Shown: positions 34,043 to 47,180, counted from the stretch's first letter. The stretch is DNA of 64,000 bases from Nemania diffusa (GCA_038501195.1 JBBPUQ010000006.1:3286001-3350000), one strand, 5' to 3'. Numbers and translations are program-made. Notes: a model not told the origin generated them from the sequence alone.

Positions 34043-35015
34043 TAGGCGTTGGCAAGATGTGTAAGATAAACACCCAGCGAGACGAAGCTATATACGACCA
34101 ACCTAACGCCACGTCACATGACTTGAAATTCAGATGGTGGGATAATGGGAGCTCGCTGTCAGTAATCTAGTTCAAGCAGCTCTATGCACCAGAAATGTCT
34201 ACTAGACATACCATCAACTATGACTTGGCTGAATACTGGAAGAAACAATTTGTCGTATATTTCCAGAAAAATCAACAGCCAATAACGCGATATCTTTTCA
34301 GCCCCATTGTTTTTTTCGAGAGAGAAAAAAAAAGCGATCAGTTTTCCTAAAGCATCGCCACAAGCCCCGAGGAATATCTAGTAGGTCCTATGCTTCCACC
34401 GGAATAATCGTAGCGTGTCAGGCCACCTCAAAGACCTCGTGGAGATCCAGATACAGCTGGGTGATCCATACTCTTGAACCCAACTCAGTCAGGGCCCAAA
34501 AACCTAGAAGTGGCACAGTTTCGATTTGTGTCACCTCTTTCGCGCCATCTTTGTCGCCGTGGATGGCCAATCTCGAGTAAGCGAGGATAAGGTATTGTCT
34601 CCTCCCAACAACCACACGAGACCGTGCACCAGTTATGCTTTAGAATAGGAGCCTGGGTTCTTTCTCTTACATTTCAGTCCTCCTTGTTAAGACTAGTGAT
34701 GGTGCTCACCTGAGTTAACCCGTCAACTTCCGATGCTTGCGAAAATCAAACGAGGCTCTTAAGTTGGACAGGATAGACGTCGAAGAATATTTCGAGAATG
34801 TGATCTACGTTAGCTTATATAGAGCGCTCTGCTTCCTGTTCAACCTGCTTTCTCGGGAAGAGGATGCCTTTGCTCATCTTCACGCGAAGATGGGGAGTTG
34901 GAGGATAGGAGATGTGAGCGGTGGATTGACCAAGTTCTCAGTCATGCTTGAGAGGCCGGGATTGACGTTAATGGGTTCACTTAGCAGGTGGCTGGAAGAA
35001 CTCAAGCGCGGATGA
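34043..35015 (+). pseudogene. Possible decayed coding sequence, family not recognised
   Basis: Plus-strand reading frames with coding character recur across this stretch: about 90 codons from 34043 with one stop (including KINTQRDEAIYDQPN and YDLAEYWKKQFVVYFQ); then 34420-34600 (DLVEIQIQLGDPYS and WHSFDLCHLFRAIFVAVDG) with TGA and TAG stops that could be former Trp codons; then an open 34737-35015 frame (YRALCFLFNLLSREEDAF, ending SLSRWLEELKRG) that has no ATG at its start. I do not recognise the family. Chance open frames remain possible, as does an intron-rich real gene. Confidence 0.3.
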
Positions 35016-35741
35016 ACAGAGAGGTGTTCAATACCGTAGCCTAGTTTGATCCTTAATGGGAGGAATATCTTGATTTATAATATTTCCTAGGTTTTTGTAG
35101 TATAGGGACTTACTTATACTTTCCAGAGTAGTTTTTCCTATCTACAATTAAGAATTGCTTCATAAGTGAATGCTCTCGAGAATGAGGCTTCAGCTAAAGG
35201 GGAGCCAGGACATTAAAGAACACCAACCCATGAATTCAAGAAGTTCAAGATCGCTAGGTACGGGTACTGAAAATAAGCCGTACAATGTTGTACGTTATAG
35301 TCATCGGCTATATTTATAGAAATTCTAATATAAACCGTGTAGCCGTGCAACCGCGTAAAAGAGTAAAAGAAGTTGTTCCTCTGCGAAGTTATTCAACTTC
35401 TCCCGGGAAACCCTTGCTGGTTCAAGAGACGGGATCTAGATCCGGTTTCAGTATACCTCGGATGGCCGAGGCGCAGCAAAGGCGTTGCACAGAATGATGA
35501 AGGGTGGCTGCAATATAAACAGTCCCTATGATGAGTACATATTTCATATACGAAGTGACGAACATTGCTAACGGTTCAAGCCAAAAACTCGCAACGGGAT
35601 GGGAGCGATATGTCGTTCGTTTACATGCATGGAGTTTGTGTGGATTAGTGATGTGATTCCAGTGCCATGACCTCTCCGGGTTGACTATCTACAATGCTAG
35701 AGTACACAAAGGGAAGAACGTAGAGGTATGCATCATGTTGT
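35016..35741. other. Spacer downstream of ATP synthase subunit d gene
   Basis: AT-rich; no gene recognised. The open frame at 35285-35497 has no features. Probably 3' UTR of the ATP7 gene near 35741. Confidence 0.5.
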
Positions 35742-36585
35742 CTATAGTACGGAAAGATCGCCGAATTTCTCCTGCAGAGGGGTCAGTTACGAGTGTTCCC
35801 TCGATTATTCGGTCCAACGATTGACGAGGTGGAGGTGGAGGCCGTACCTTGTATCCGGGAACGGACCAGCGGCCCTTGGAAACCAACTTCGCAGTCTTCT
35901 CGTCGATAGAGGGCTCGGCAGCGGCAACTTCGTCCTGTAAAGGTCCAGGTCAACATCCGTCTCACCACCAAGGAACCCTAGCTTCTTCTTCATCAGAGCG
36001 TGCCAGTAACCTACCACAGTGAGCTCGTCGAATGGCCGCGCGGTCTCGATGTTCTTCAAGGTGGCTTCGAGATCCTTCAGTTCCAGGTCGACCTTCTCTT
36101 TGGTAGCAACTGCGTTCTTGACAGCCTCGACCTCGAAGGCTTCGATGGCCTTCAGCTGGCGGGCGACGTCGTACTTGGCGGGTTGGAAGGCGCTGAAGCG
36201 CTTCTCGATCTCGTCGATGACGGCCTGGTTCTTGAGGACGGAGCGGTAGTGCGCGAAGTCGACGGTAGTCGGCTGCTCGGACAGGATCTGCACCTTTCGG
36301 CGGGCGTTCTCGTTGCGCTGCTTGAAAGCCTGCAGAGAGGCGACGGTCTGGCCGCGTAGGCCGAGGGAGGAGGTGACCTTGGCCCAGTCGAGCTTCAGGG
36401 CTGCGCTGCGCTGCAAGTTGGAGGGAGAGAAAATTAGCTCATCCGTTTGCGGTGCATCACCGGTCGGCCACTGGCGGCGGCATTGGCGCACCAATTGCCC
36501 CCACAGGCCACGGGTTCATCGAAATAGCACTCGAGAGTCCAATACAGCTCAGAAACCAGAGGATACTTACTGCAGGTGCGGCCAT
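35742..36585 (-). CDS. ATP7: Mitochondrial ATP synthase subunit d
   Basis: Four exons, 36585-36571 (only 15 nt), 36410-36015, 35934-35848 and 35771-35742, give 175 aa, the normal fungal length. Exon 1 encodes MAAPA; the next exon begins [20 protein letters not shown], a strongly conserved start. [20 protein letters not shown] and [16 protein letters not shown] also match the family, and the last 10-codon exon ends EKFGDLSVL. Introns use GTAAGT, GTAGGT and GTACGG donors. The protein is part of the peripheral stalk of the F1Fo ATP synthase in the mitochondrial inner membrane, linking F1 to Fo. Confidence 0.96.
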
Positions 36586-37188
36586 ATTTGCGATGTGGTG
36601 AGGAATGTAAATGAGTGGAGATCTGAAGCAATTCGCGGCAGAGGTTGCTTGGTCTTTACCGAGCGACTCGGCGTTTTGGCCTGGACCAAAGCTCCGATAC
36701 TGAACCCGTGACCTGTGTCACGTGACTTGCATTATGCCACTTTCCAGCACCACCTCTACGGTTTAGAAGTTCAATATTTCAATTATTACCTATAGGTAAC
36801 TAACTTCTTACCAAAGTACACATGCTACTTGTTAATGCGGTTAAGTTGTTTATTGTACAAGCGGTAACGTAGTAGCAAACTGTACGCCTCCTTGCGGCTT
36901 CGTTATCAACGGAAGAGAGAGAAAAAAGTCGTTGTTACACATATAACATAGTATGTCACTAGTTGCATATCTAAATAGCTTAGAGACTTCTGCGACGATC
37001 TCAGAAATCCAGATTGGAAAGTGTTGTACGTTTTATGACTCGATTTAGTGAATGCTTTTTTTTGGTGGTCTGTTCAACTGGTCCACGCATGGTGATTCCA
37101 TTCCAATGCACCCAGCCGACCAGAATCGCGGCTCATGACAAAAAAGCCAGCAGAGGCCCTAGACCCCAGACCCTATATTCTTCAACTC
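36586..37188. other. Spacer between ATP7 and NAC-alpha genes
   Basis: ATP7 promoter and NAC-alpha 3' UTR, moderately AT-rich. No gene or repeat recognised. Confidence 0.5.
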
Positions 37189-38044
<856 letters not shown>

Positions 38045-39458
38045 GGTGGAGGTAGGTTGCACTATCGAGGCTAGTCGCGGTTAGTCTACATGTAAATAGA
38101 GAAGGCTGGCTGGGATGGGAAGAAGCGAGGCTAGGCGAGTGGAAAGAGTGGCATGAATTCGGCGCAACACAAAACCAACCAGCTCTAGCCAGACAGCAGG
38201 GAGCTCCAAGGCACTGCGGCAAAGGTTTATTGTTAAGAAAGACATTGCTAATAGAAATTGTACTCACATACAGCAGCGACAACAATTACAGAGGTCACAG
38301 CTCGAGGTTATTACGGCGACGAGGTAGCGGGGGTAAGTGTCAGTGAGTGTACCTGGACGCTGGAAATTGGCGAGAAAAGATGCAGCACCTATTCACAAAT
38401 TGATGCCAATTGTTTGGCTAGGGTTATTGCAGGTGGCCCGACCGCCCCGCCAGCGGGTACCTAGGTACATTGTATACGGCTCTGTGCATATTTATGTAAG
38501 TACCTGGGGTTTACCAGGTTTCATGGTGCATACCAAATTGGGCTTAGTGTTCTCGCTGCCTTTGCTCAGGCTTGAACACCCTGTACCTTAAGTACTTAAT
38601 TTATAAGTGCGACACCATAAGACTCGATGCGATCAAACTACGTAAATGACAAAGACTATAATCTACCCAGCCAGTAACTAATGTGCCATGTAACTATAGC
38701 CCGTGGCAAGCTGGGATAACGCTATCAAAATATCGGAGAAGGTTTGCAACAGGGACGTACAGGAATTGGTACCTATTATAGAATTTATACCGATATGCGA
38801 CAGGATTAAAGCATACATGGATACACAGGTGCTACCTAGTTGGCGAAGCAGGGCGCGTAGCGATATGTCCCCGATTAGAGAATATTAGCACTGGAATATG
38901 CATATACCTGGGTAACTACCCCGCCATCACGAAAAGTTAGGTTTAAATTTGTAGCCTACAACAAATTAGACTTAGCACAGTCCGGCTCACCCCACTACCT
39001 ACATCCTCATTAGTCAAGTGACGTACATGTAGAATACAGGTACCCAGGTACTTTAAAACGTGTGTGGAACTACATATGTAGGTCGGTACCTGGTACCTAA
39101 TCTGCTTTCTATTCACGGAATTCTGCGCAAACAGATCTGACAACGCTGTATCGCTGCAAGCACTAGCTTGCAACTTAGTTCCGAGAACAAGACACACTGC
39201 CTAGGTAGTTTTTATTTTATTACACACTATCTAGCGACCTTATATCCATGCGATCATGGCAATAGAATCTCTACTCGAATAGGGAAGTACTTGTTGTATA
39301 TAAGTTGCAATAATTCAAAGGCTGCCTTGAGGAGAGGCCGAGGCAATTCTTCCTATGCCGGCTTCGCATGTCTATGAGGTTCTTTCAATCTCCAAAGAGA
39401 ATTTGTTGCGTATGTTTTATCTTCCATAACCTCAGCGGTCGTATCAAGTGTTGTGGAT
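38045..39458. other. Spacer upstream of NAC-alpha
   Basis: NAC-alpha promoter with a GGTACCTAGGTACA palindrome at about 38456-38468, followed by AT-rich sequence to the HET-WD40 relic. The open frames at 38258-38591 and 38703-39377 lack recognisable features. Confidence 0.5.
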
Positions 39459-40253
39459 TTACCGCAGGCTGCAGCAGGGCGCCGTGTCAGCATTCCAGAG
39501 CCGTACTGTCTTATCGTCTAATCCCGAGGCTACAAACTTGCCGCCGGGCGAGAGCGTAACCGATTTACTATGGCCCTCCAATGTCTGGAGACTTGAACCC
39601 CATATGTAAGTCTGATAGCTGATACTAGTGTCCCGGGACTCAAATGCTTCGTCTTCGTCTCTGCGGTATATTAGCGGCATACATATGCCTACGATACCTA
39701 ATAGGGAGTAAGCCTTGTTTTCTAGGTGCGTCGTCCGCCGGTTGTGTAACCACGGTATTTGTTTTTTAATGCTAAACGTAGATAGCGAGGCTTCTCGGAA
39801 AACGTAAACCGGAATGCTGGCTATCTCGTGGGTTTTTTGTTCTAGTGACTTTTTTATTACTAAGTCACTGACTGTCCGACGAAAAAAATTCCAACAACGG
39901 CAGCGCGAGAAGTTTTTATAGTGTCCACCTGCGTGTAAACCATCGATTGTTTCAGAAAGCTAGTTTTTACGTCGATCGGAGCAGTTCGAAAACTTGCACC
40001 CGGTTGTCTTGCAACACATTCTTTAGGTATACGTAGCATCTGCTCGCATCGCAGTACCGCTGAATTATAGAATTAATTGCTTTTGCATATGCAATAAGTG
40101 TCTACCCAAAAATAGCCAAGGTTATCGGCAGCAGCCTGCTATCTGCAAAAGATAATTTTTTATTATATTTTTTTATAGCTAACTACCTTCACTAAGATCT
40201 TTAAATGCAACCTCTTTTTTGTTAGGTCCCTAGGTATGTGAAAGCATAGCATA
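39459..40253 (-). pseudogene. Decayed HET-domain / WD40 gene (vegetative-incompatibility NLR type)
   Basis: Read on the minus strand across frames, the three HET blocks appear in order: YAMLSHT-stop-G then EVAFKDLSEGS (from 40253); QAAADNLGYFWVDTYCICKS and AINSIIQRYCDASRCYVYL (about 40135-40030); and RWFTRRWTL-stop-KLL, LLEFFSSDSQ-stop, SLEQKTHEIASIPVY, LENKAYSLLGIVGICMPLIY (to about 39665). A WD40 repeat follows (LQTLEGHSKSVTLSPGGKFV, then DDKTVRLWNAD). The stops replace conserved Trp and Gln codons (TGG to TAG or TGA, CAA to TAA). There are also small indels. The NACHT domain expected between HET and WD40 in HNWD proteins such as HET-E is missing. The locus is non-functional. Surrounding sequence is AT-rich. 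Confidence 0.8.
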
Positions 40254-41222
40254 TGATTTTAGGTAAGAGAAGGTCCTTGGTGACGGTCAACCTATCATCA
40301 ATGCCCAGCTGAAAAGGATGTATAGCCGGGCTCGGATGGTAAGTACGCTGGCAGAATGTCGAAGAATAACGCCAGCTGAAGTGCGAGTTGTCGGCATTTC
40401 GTTAATACCAACGATGGTAGCCATGAGATCTACGTATACAGGGCCTCTCAATCATACCCAATATTGGTATTGTGGATTATCAGAGTTTATAGGATAACAT
40501 TAGTAAGGAGAAGGTCATGAGTTCAATCCATATACTGTGCAAGTTTTTTTTTCCTTATAAGTCCAAGTACATATGCCTAATATGTTTTGAACGTTAGCTT
40601 TTTTTTTCTTTCCTAGTTCACCGGGATTAGTTGTAGTTAGTGGCCTGGTGTATCAAGTGACCTATGCGCCCAGATAATGCCTACATGTGTGTTATAATTG
40701 TCGTCTTAAATCATCATATTCAATAATCACCCTATGTTTGCACTCAGTGCCGACTAATTAAGCATGGAATGGTCTTTGACAGAAGCGGAAATTGATTGCA
40801 CCATGCTAATTTCCAAGGTTGTCTCCTTAGAGTACTTCAGCCAAACTTCACTCAGAGACAGATGTGGCTTATTACAAGAGGCAGAATGAGTTTATCGGTA
40901 CCCATATTGCGTATGGGCACGGCACAATTGCATTGCCCGTCCCTCCACTGCGCTGCTCGGTTCTCAACAAGCGTAGCGTATGCACCCGAGGAAGAAAAAA
41001 CTAGCATTGGAAATGCTTGTGAATGGTCCGTAATCATTGACGCCGGTCACCTCAGAAATAAGTTTTGTGTGTGTGACATACAGGTCTTGCCAGACGATGC
41101 AGCAAAAGGAATCCGTCAACCCCGTGCCCATGTACCATGCAAAGACCAAAACCGCTCCCGCCACGAGAGCGTCCTTCTTCCGTCCTCAGAATCGAGCGTC
41201 ATCCCCTCTATCCCCCTCAAAT
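40254..41222. other. AT-rich spacer next to HET-WD40 relic
   Basis: AT-rich, with T runs at about 40545-40552 and 40600-40608. The open frames on both strands at 40796-41239 show no protein features. It may contain further decayed parts of the HET gene that I could not read, and the 3' UTR of eL14. Confidence 0.4.
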
Positions 41223-41736
41223 TTATGCGGCTGCCTTAACCTTGGCGAGGGCCTTGCGGACCTCGTATCGCTGCTGCTTCTTGGCGCGGAGAAGCTGGAA
41301 GCGCTGGAAGTCGGTAAGGGCTTTTCTGCGTTCCGTCCGCTGGCTGCGCTGGGCCCACTTGCTCGCCTGCCACTTCTTGTCGATCTCAGCCTTCTCCCAG
41401 AAGGCCTTCAACGTGCCGGTTCGGAGAGCGCGGGGTATCTCGAGCTTGATATCGGTGAGTAGTACGTCGGATAGGGCGATAGGTCCCTTGGGTACGACGA
41501 GCTTCTCGTCGGAGCTAGGTCCATCAACCAGAACCTAGAGGCACATTGCCACGTTAACCACTGCTTCTTGTCTTCTCCGGCTACCCGTTCACCACACGCT
41601 GGACAACACTTACGCGCTTCTCTGAGATGATCTCGACGATGGCGGCGATCCGGCCGATGAAGGGGCCGTTGTTGACGAGGACGAGGCGGCCGACCTCGAC
41701 GGTGCGCCACGACGGTGACTCAACAGATGCGGACAT
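41223..41736 (-). CDS. RPL14: 60S ribosomal protein eL14
   Basis: Exons 41736-41614 and 41534-41223; the 79 bp intron (GTAAGT...CTCTAG) restores IISEKRVLVDGPSSD. The 144 aa product is a normal eL14. The N-terminus WRTVEVGRLVLVNNGPFIGR and IAAIVEI form the KOW/SH3-like domain; the basic C-terminal helix contains QASKWAQRSQRTERRKALTD and RFQLLRAKKQQRYEVRKA, ending KVKAAA. It is a structural component of the large ribosomal subunit. Confidence 0.96.
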
Positions 41737-43295
41737 TGTGACAAGTTTCTAGGCACCTAGCTGTCAGATAAATAAATTTTTGAATGGTGAAATCGGGGGT
41801 TTGTGGCTAGAGATAGTGGTAAACGCGTGGTGGTGGTGGAAGGTGGAAACCCGAGGTTCAAGATGTAAGATGTGCGATGTGCGATGTGTAGTTTATTATC
41901 GAAGATGCAAAGTTGCTGAGAAGCTAGCCGGTAGTGTGCAGACGGTGCTCGGGTAGGGATATCTGGCTATGCCCTCGGCGAGAAATCGTATAGCTTAACT
42001 TACAGATTGAGATGTGGGTGAAATATGTCGCGATGTGAGGCTCAATCGATGTCGTCTTGCTGTCAGTCGTTGGAGGGGATTCCGGGATGATGGATTTTTG
42101 TCCACTCTTTCTCAAAATTTCCTGTGTGCACCAAATCTGGGGGTACCAGCCGCTACCCGAGCTGCCAGCTGTCAGCCACACAAATTGTCGACGACCGCAC
42201 CTGATGGCGAGCGGGTTTCTCCGTCCAATGGGAGAATGCAATCCTTGGAATAAGTGGATAGAGCTCTTTTTCCTTAGCTCCAGCGGAAATATTTCTGCAG
42301 CTACAAAAGGAGAAAAAAACCTTCACCTTTCCTCTTTAACATACTCACCATACCTTCTAATTATTCAGCCAACAATAGTAATTAAACCTCTACACAAATC
42401 ATCGTTTCATAGGTAAGCATACAATACGCATAGTCCCTCTCTATTTCTTCCATATGCTTCTGATGAGGTAATTTGCGATTGATTCTACCTCGATGGCGCT
42501 CTCGCCGGAGCTGCTATATCGAGTAGAAAACTGATAGTTATTTCTTACATATTCTGACAGCCTTCTCTCGTTTGCCATGGTCGATTGAAACTTGAATCGT
42601 GAACTCCGGCTAACCACACTATAGATTTATTTGTTAGCCTACCTACAGGTAGGAACTCGAGCTACTGTTCAGAAGCCTACCAACTCAGTCACCAGCAAAT
42701 GATCCGGATTTTTTTCTGGGATGGATAACCCGCAAGATATGTTTACTTCGCATGTAGCCAATAGATATAAATGTACCTCAAATATCAATCAGATGACTTC
42801 TATGTGTTTACTGTCGATGTCTTCATCCCATCTATTAACCCACCTGAGAAGGCGCCTTGCGTTGCAGACTCATCTACCTAAGATTTGGACGGTTGCTGCA
42901 TGGTCTGAAAAAGAGAAGTTGATTGGTCTAGTAGCTAGCACATTTAGAGCAAGTGCCTAGCTAGTGTTACTGACTATGCTAAGTCACCTTCGTCAACCAT
43001 CTTTTTTGCTTGGCGATGTTACGCCACCTAGCGACACATTCGTCAACTTGAACGACACCAGTGTTCTAGCGTCCAATGCATAACCACGAGTGCTCTGAAC
43101 GCCCGCTATGATAGATTAACGCCGTGCCTCGCCTGGGTATATTTGCCGCCGTGAGCTGAGAAGAACAAATAAAAGCAAAATCAAGGCCGCAATGCCGGTA
43201 CACAGATCATCAACATACAGCCAAGGGGTACCATCGCGATATGACTGGACCCAAAACAGGATCCCCATCTGGCGTATACGGTTTCCTCTGGCCCA
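41737..43295. other. Spacer between RBR ligase and eL14 genes
   Basis: eL14 promoter and RBR 3' region. Repeats of a short GATGTG unit lie at about 41862-41888. No gene is supportable; the open frames near 42014-42416 and 42721-42960 look like chance. Confidence 0.5.
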
Positions 43296-45418
43296 TCACT
43301 CCACAGCGGCGAAGCCATCTTCCAGTGTCTCCTTGTCTAGTGACCACTCTAACCGGGGCAATAGATTGTACTTCATACCTTGTTCCTCCTCCAGTTCTTT
43401 ACGCATGATCTCCATCTCCAGTCTCCAGCGCATCTCGAGCATCGATTGCCGAGCACTGAATGTCGCGGTTAAGGTATCGTCTTCATCTGCGCAGGCCGAC
43501 TCGAAATTCTCTACCTCTTTGGTGTTCTTCTCCATCAATCGACCTACCTCACATTCCTGCCTCTCCAGCAGTTGTTCTAAGGCTTTGGCCTGCCGATCTC
43601 GCATCACATTAATCTTGGCCTGATGAAGTTGCTTCATATTCTTTTCGAGATTATACTGTTGCCCAAGTTCACGCAGGTCCCTTTCCGTCACTACCCGGGA
43701 TGGCATCTCCGAAGCTGGGTTGTGACCTAATCCGTCGCAGTAAGCCTCCATATGCTTCAATCGTACCCGCACGTGTTTCTCACTCTGTTCTAGTGTATGG
43801 CGCAACTCCATCTCAGCCGCTACTTGTCGATCCTCAAGGTTCGCAGCCGTCTTGATGTGCCGCTCAAGCATCTTTTCTAATATCGCCGAGTGCTTTTCGA
43901 CAAGGGCGTTCTTCTGCTGCGCGTGCCGTGTCCAAAGGAGCCATTTCGACTTGTGTTCAAATGCTCCAAATCGTTGCATCTCCTTCACTTGTCCTGCACG
44001 CAATGCTTTGAACTCGTCACAGTTCCGTGTTCGCTCCTCGGCCTCTCGTTCTTCAGCTGCTTCCTTCGCCGCTGCCTCTTGCTTGAGAGCTTCTTCGGCC
44101 TCCTGCGCTGCAATACGTGCCTCTTCTTCTTGCCGCCTCCGTTCCATCTCTTCGTCGCCATTACAGAAATTGGGGCACCCAACAGTCGGGTCCCAGACGG
44201 CGCCGCAAATGTAGCAGAATTGAGCGCGGCACCTACACGTCATATGAGTGCATCCATACGTGAGTTCAACCAAGGTGCGGCACTTATAGCACCTTCGCCA
44301 ACCCGACCTCTCGCCTATTTTCAATACTGCATCCGTCTCCCAATCGTTTGGACAGTCTTGACCAATAGGATGAGCATCCTTTTTACACATCATACACACA
44401 CGTGTCCGGCATTTGCGGCATACCACTTTGGAGGGATGCTTGGGGTCGAGTTTGGCGCGTGGTGGGATGAACTCGCCGCATGATGGGTTTGAGCAAAAGA
44501 CCCGAGTCTCCCATGGTGTACTGTATTGGAGAACTGCATTCAAGAATTTGGTCTGTTCTTCTCGGGAGAGTATCGACTTGATGACAAGACTCGGTATGGG
44601 CTGCGTACAACATCGCGGTGGCATTTTGGATTCTTCAGAGGTGGCTTGGTTGATCATGATACGTAAGCAATTCGAGCAGTAGCTATGACCGCAAGGTAGC
44701 TTTCGCAGCTGTTGATTGGGTTTGATGTCCTCTCGACACGAGATGCAGGTGCTATAGGCAGGCATTAGCGACCTTCCTACGCCCATGGCAGTTCATCTCG
44801 TCAAGCAGCCAATACAAAGTAAACTCACATAATTACAGGCTCGGAAGAGGCCGTTGTTTTCTTCTTCTTCCTACCCCGTAGTTTGGAGACCCTCTCTCGG
44901 ATTATCTTATAGCCTTTTCTTGTGGTCATACTGAAAACGCTCGGCGTAGAGTCGGCTGACGGCAATGCTAAGAATTTGGGCTGGCCAGAGTTTGGCGTAA
45001 AATGAGACAAGTAATTGTCATATCGCATAAATGTCAGTCCCCGCGACCGTCTTCTTGGAAGGATCTTGCTTGTGTGGTTGTGGCCATAGTTGGATGAGTG
45101 CAAGGTTAGAGTGGTACTTGCGGATGCCCGAGACCCTGCTGAGACTGTGCGCGCATGAGTAGTATTGAGAGTCACATTGGACTCGGCGCCTGAGGAGTTG
45201 TGGTTGTCAGGCACCGAGTGAGTTGAGGGCGACCGGGAGACGGAGATGCCAAGGTCTGCTGCCTTCGTGATGAGTCTCTCGAGATAGGCCTCGTGATTGT
45301 CGGCGGAGAATTGGAACACCTCGTTCTGGTACTCGGTGTCTCCAAGCTCAGGCAGGTCGGCAGCACCACGGAACCGATCTGGGAACGGGAAGCCTCGGAG
45401 CTCCTGGGCCAGACTCAT
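43296..45418 (-). CDS. RBR-type E3 ubiquitin ligase with long C-terminal coiled coil
   Basis: Exon 1 is 45418-44829 and exon 2 is 44751-43296; the 77 bp intron (GTGAGT...CTATAG) joins EPVI to ITCISCRED. The product is 681 aa. Residues 1-195 are a poorly conserved, Ser-rich region (MSLAQELRGFPFPDRF start). RING1 begins at about residue 199 (CISC, LPCGHSYCSNC), then an in-between-RING with CSNPSC, CRKCRTRVCMMC and CPND, then RING2 at about 351 (CYKCRTLVELTYGCTHMTC). The Cys in TYGCTHMT (about 364) is the expected thioester Cys. Glu/Arg/Ala-rich coiled-coil sequence fills the remaining 270 residues. RBR ligases take ubiquitin from an E2 onto their own Cys. This fungal subgroup is common in filamentous ascomycetes; substrates unknown. 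Confidence 0.9.
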
Positions 45419-45603
45419 GGCGGGCATCAGGCAACGGGAGAAAACAACAACAAGGAGAAAACAGGGGGAAAAAGAAGAAACCCAAGCTGGGGCAGAGGTC
45501 AAACCACTCGAATCATCATCTGACGATCGGTGGCACGGGATAGTGCAGTGAGCTGTGAGCTGTGAACCGGACTAGCCTAGCTAGAGGAACAACAACGTCA
45601 ACG

Positions 45604-45642
45604 TAGGTAGGTATACCTATATAGGTAAGGTAGGTAGACAGA
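45604..45642. repeat. TAGGTA/TATACC palindrome cluster upstream of RBR gene
   Basis: GTAGGTAGGTATACCTATATAGG and two further TAGGTA units, about 190 bp upstream of the RBR ligase start codon. Confidence 0.7.
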
Positions 45643-46349
45643 CAGTGGTGAACACCAAACAAAGCTGCAGGGGTGTTGTGTGTTTAATATTTAATACGGC
45701 CAAGGGCATGTGTATGTGCAGTGCGGGGGGCTGCGATAGTTTCCAGATCTCCTGCCACCTAGACTACCTACTGCCGACCTACCTGTGTATGTGGTGGTAG
45801 GTACGGATGGCCCTTGGAGTATTCTGTAGGAAAGTGCAGTACATAATACCTACAATGCCCTATGCGTAGTGCGATGCGGGCGGGCGGGTGAAACCTGTTG
45901 GTCGGGGTACCTAGGTACCGTACCAGGTTGTAAGTGGAGACCGAGTTAGATCTATGACGACTAAATTATTATAGGTATATATATTACCTACAGTACACAA
46001 CACAATAGAGTCCTGAGCAGAGCAAGGGCACCGGTTGATTTCCTGCAGCCCCCAACGTAAAATCGCTGAAGGACGGGATTCACCGTGATGGGGTGGAAAG
46101 GGAAAGTTCTGTTTGTCGTAAAGGAAAATGTCTATCTAGCCAAAGCCACAATATGGTGCATGAGTGGACAAACGGCGTTAGGCAAAATGCTGAGAAATAT
46201 AGATTTGCATAGGATTTCAACATATGCATGAACAAAACTACTGTGTACTGCATAGGCAGAAGAGGTACCTACTGTAGCTTATTCATGTTTAGAGAGGGAT
46301 GTAATTCCACAACCAGTGAGCCTAAGAACATTGAACCTAACGTAGCAGG

Positions 46350-46445
46350 TACCCCACTACTTAGTACCCCAGTACCTAATACTGTAGATACATAAGTTAC
46401 ATGTACCTACCTATGCAAGTACATACCTAACCTTAGGTATATATA
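46350..46445. repeat. Degenerate TACCTA/TAGGTA array
   Basis: Repeated TACC-C-ACTA, CAGTACCTAATA, GTACCTACCTATG and CATACCTAACCTTAGGTATA units over about 95 bp, all variants of the same short motif. Confidence 0.6.
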
Positions 46446-47138
46446 TTTAAGAGGTGTTGATAGTGAGAGAAGTAGAGAGAATGTAGGATTAAGAATCGGA
46501 CGTTGGGATTAGGTTGGTGTGCTGTTGCAAGATGGGATGAGAGAGATATATATGTTGGTAGAGGTAGCACACTCTAAGCACTTAGATGTAAGGAGGGGCC
46601 GCTTTCTATCACCCAGGCAAGAATAACATGAAATTGGTCACTTAGCACTACAGGGCAACAGGGAAATGACAGGTTAGGTAAGGCGGTGCCAATACTAATA
46701 ACATAGTTTGTGTTACTAATGTGTAAGAACACCTAGTGTAGGTCTGCTGAATGGGAAAGAAGAATATATCTAGTTGTAGGATGTCTGCCTAAGGAGGAAG
46801 TGCCTTACCCATGTTGCCATACCTTAGGTCAATATCTACCTAAGTGTATGTAGGTAGGTTAGGTAGGTATGTGTTAAATACCTTGGTTCCTTACTTGAGA
46901 AAAAAGTGCAAGGCTGTTTCTAGGTCAGAAAATATAAATAATCGATGATAACTTTAGGGCACATGTTAAATAAGCAACGTCAAGGGGGTACCAGGTGCTT
47001 ACAAGTAGCTAAATACTGCCAACAGGCATAGCAATTAAGCCTGGGGGGGCGCTTATCTGTCGATGTAGATCTGCAACCACGGCGATCAGTGGATGACACG
47101 GGTATAAAGATGGGCCCAACGGGTTTGGTGTTAGATCC

Positions 47139-47180
47139 TACCTACCTAATGTACCTAGGTATCTACCTAGGTACCTCTTC
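47139..47180. repeat. TACCTACCTA / CCTAGGTA palindromic array
   Basis: CCTACCTACCTAATGTACC followed by TAGGTATCTACCTAGGTACC; perfect CCTAGG centres flanked by TA(C/G) arms. Confidence 0.7.

Noticed and set aside
40511..40560. tRNA T-arm-like GAGTTCAATCC followed by poly-T
   Set aside because: Stem pairing is poor and there is no matching A box or anticodon arm upstream; not enough for a tRNA or SINE.
40796..41239. 147-codon plus-strand open frame upstream of eL14 3' end
   Set aside because: Composition irregular, no motif, and it overlaps the probable eL14 3' UTR.
42493..42534. F-box-like peptide MALSPELLYRVEN
   Set aside because: Only 13 codons before a stop and no leucine-rich continuation in any frame.
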